From: Falciphora oryzae
Lineage: Eukaryota > Ascomycota > Sordariomycetes > Magnaporthales > Magnaporthaceae
Length of the DNA: 21,585 nucleotides
Assembly (NCBI GenBank): GCA_000733355.1
Contig: JNVV01000097.1
Location: 45,023 to 66,607 of the forward strand
Direction of reading: 5' to 3'
Part shown: positions 20,205 through 21,585 of the stretch, in pieces
Numbering within the stretch: the stretch's first letter is position 1
Layout of the letters: every line of letters begins with the position of its first letter
Position numbers and translations under genes: made by a program
The notes under the pieces: model-generated
Told to the model about the DNA's origin: nothing
The model's input: only the letters and a program-made list of their open reading frames with translations
Database searches by the model: none

Positions 20205-20877
20205 GGCGCCCGCGAAGTTACTGTCACCCAAGCCTAAAAACGTTGCCGCATCAGCTGCTCCAGCCACGTCAGGCTCGGGCTGGTTAGCGGCCCTGCCTGT
20301 GTGCATTTCTTGCTGTTAACGAAACAGCTTTGGGTGATTACCATACCCGACGATTTGGCGAACTTTTCGAGGGACTGCCCTTTTCGAAACACGGAAGTGC
20401 GGGGAAACTAATACCTATTATAATTTACCGTCTCTTTCTTTTACTACATGGGGTGGGTTCGCTCCCCGCGTAGCATCACTATATTTTGATGGAATCGGCC
20501 AACATACTGCAGGCGTGGCCCTAAATACAATCATGAAGCCGAGGATTTTATTTGGCCTTTTGGCAATGAACATTAATACAGTTCTGGCTTCTTTTCGCTA
20601 CTTTATTGGTCTTTCAACACTGAATCTTTTTCTGTTCGTTCGGACTACGCTTATTTTCCGACGTACCGCGTCCAAACCTGAATGGATTAAAAAGACTCTC
20701 TTATGGACAAAGCGTGTTTTTGTAATGATCGTGCTCTCGTATGGATCGCAGCTTAACAAGGGAAGGGAAAGGGATAAAGTCCGAGAAGGAGATGGCGAGA
20801 ATGTGGGAACGGGGAAAGGCAAGGACTTGAGAAAAGTGCGAAAAGAGAAATAAGCAACTAGGTTCCCCTTAGGTTTA
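20205..20877. other. AT-richer intergenic stretch after the methyltransferase
   Basis: Composition shifts to AT-rich around 20400-20850. A single open frame (20515-20853, plus) begins at a GTG codon and ends in a Lys/Glu/Arg-rich run. It shows no family resemblance and I do not call it a gene. The segment should hold the methyltransferase 3' UTR and terminator. Confidence 0.4.
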
Positions 20878-21163
20878 AACTTTGGGCGGAGGCGAGAGTC
20901 CCCCGAACTGGGCCTGAATCCATTTTGGCGGTGGTCTGCGCAAAATTGCCCCCAGCCTGCACGGCATGGCCGCCGATGGGATACTTGACGAAAAAGTCCC
21001 CTGCGCCGACTTCACCCCGGCCGCGACTTTGACCGATGCGCCGGCGGCGATGCCGAGGGTCGTCGCGGCCGCCACACTCCACTTTTGGGTCCAGTTCTTG
21101 TCCCCCGGCTGCTCCTTTGGCGGCGGCCATTGCGTCCTGCATCTCTCTCACCTGCCGAGGTGA
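20875..21163 (-). other. Unrecognised possible coding remnant
   Basis: On the minus strand, REMQDAMAAAKGAAG (in the frame of 21151) continues plausibly as DKNWTQKWSVAAATTLGIAAG (in the frame of 21075). The switch falls at the run of five C at 21102-21106. The composition is protein-like, but I recognise no family. It may be a broken small gene or the distal part of the fragment further right. Confidence 0.3.
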
Positions 21164-21239
21164 TATGCCGCTCCAGGCCTGCGAGCGGACAAAGGGCGAG
21201 CCTTGCCGGCGGGGGTCCAGTGTGGATGACAGGCGCAGG

Positions 21240-21585
21240 CTCTACACCGGCGACCGGGGCGCATTAGCATCAAACGGGTGGTGCCTCTTTCCGCTGGCGT
21301 GATGAACTCGAACGTGTTGACGAGCATCTTGCGGCCCTCCCAGATGGTGAACAGCCCGACGGTGCCGAGTGACCCAGCCGGTGAAGAAGGGCTTGGAGAA
21401 AACGTAGCCGGAGCCGTACATGGGCATGGGCCAGAGGACGAGGAAGGCGAGGCTGTTTGGGGGGTTGAGGGGTGGGGGTCAGTTGGGTAAACTAGGAGGC
21501 GCGGCGAGACTGTTGATGAGCACAACCTCGTTGACGGACACGTCCGCTAGCGAGATATCGATGTCGATGTCGGCATCGACATCCT
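21240..21585 (-). pseudogene. Urea/solute symporter (Dur3/UreA-like, SSS family) C-terminal fragment, damaged
   Basis: Reading inward from the right edge, the frame starting at 21583 gives an acidic loop, DADIDIDISLADVSVNEVV, and stops at 21479-21481. After a probable acceptor AAACAG (ending at 21453), a second frame reads [18 protein letters not shown] and PFFTGWV. This is the highly recognisable penultimate region of fungal Dur3/UreA urea-proton symporters. The following transmembrane segment is missing: the sequence jumps, in another frame, to [18 protein letters not shown], which resembles the family's final WEGR block. I find no splice donor that joins the first two pieces in phase. The fragment therefore looks truncated and frame-broken, although only the 3' end lies in the window. 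Sequence errors could account for part of this, but not easily for the missing membrane helix. Confidence 0.6.

Noticed and set aside
20515..20853. 112-codon plus-strand frame with a hydrophobic start and a Lys/Glu-rich tail
   Set aside because: It begins at GTG, lies in AT-rich DNA and has low complexity; nothing indicates a real protein.
1..21585. Search by eye for tRNA and rRNA genes
   Set aside because: No cloverleaf with a convincing B-box (GGTTCGAATCC-like) and paired arms was found; ggttcgaaag near 3399 lacks the remaining structure.

Overview
The window reads as nuclear DNA of a filamentous ascomycete, most likely a sordariomycete. Evidence: short GT-AG introns of about 70-130 bases with CTAAC/CTGAC branch sites, GC-rich exons, a NACHT-type fungal NLR, a LaeA-like methyltransferase of the kind expanded in Pezizomycotina, a DUF6601-type membrane protein, and a dispersed repeat whose copies differ largely by transitions, as after RIP. 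The taxon is inferred from gene content; I could not search a database.

Left arm (1-7.3 kb): an accessory block. A minus-strand NLR-type STAND protein (3305 down to beyond base 1) has an alpha/beta-hydrolase-like N-terminal domain, a NACHT NTPase and a C-terminal array of nearly identical 33-residue HEAT-like repeats cut by the window edge. After about 1.8 kb of gene-free GC-rich DNA comes a plus-strand DUF6601-type membrane protein gene (about 5155-6230) whose frame is broken at two or three places. A 1.1 kb gene-free stretch follows, holding copy 1 of a dispersed repeat.

Centre (7.3-15.7 kb): a conserved housekeeping block. The TRAPPII subunit gene trs130/TRAPPC10 (minus, 3 exons, 1621 aa) is head-to-head with mri1 (plus, 2 exons, 396 aa, methionine salvage). 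The 542-base shared promoter carries overlapping GATA sites. mri1 is tail-to-tail, 124 bases apart, with a secreted-type M20 metallopeptidase gene (minus, 2 exons, 429 aa).

Right arm (15.7-21.6 kb): again accessory. A 2.5 kb gene-poor stretch holds copy 2 of the dispersed repeat and a GGTGGTGGA microsatellite. Then comes a plus-strand LaeA-like SAM-dependent methyltransferase gene in about ten small exons (about 18166-20204), with one apparent one-base frame break near its 5' end. An AT-richer intergenic stretch follows, and last a damaged C-terminal fragment of a urea-transporter-like (SSS family) gene on the minus strand running off the right edge.

The housekeeping genes are intact while every accessory gene except the NLR shows frame damage. 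Several breaks sit in mononucleotide or dinucleotide runs, so residual assembly indels must be excluded before calling them pseudogenes. The most interesting single object is the NLR: a cysteine stands where its hydrolase domain should have the nucleophilic serine, and its recognition repeats are near-identical with variation concentrated in a few codons.
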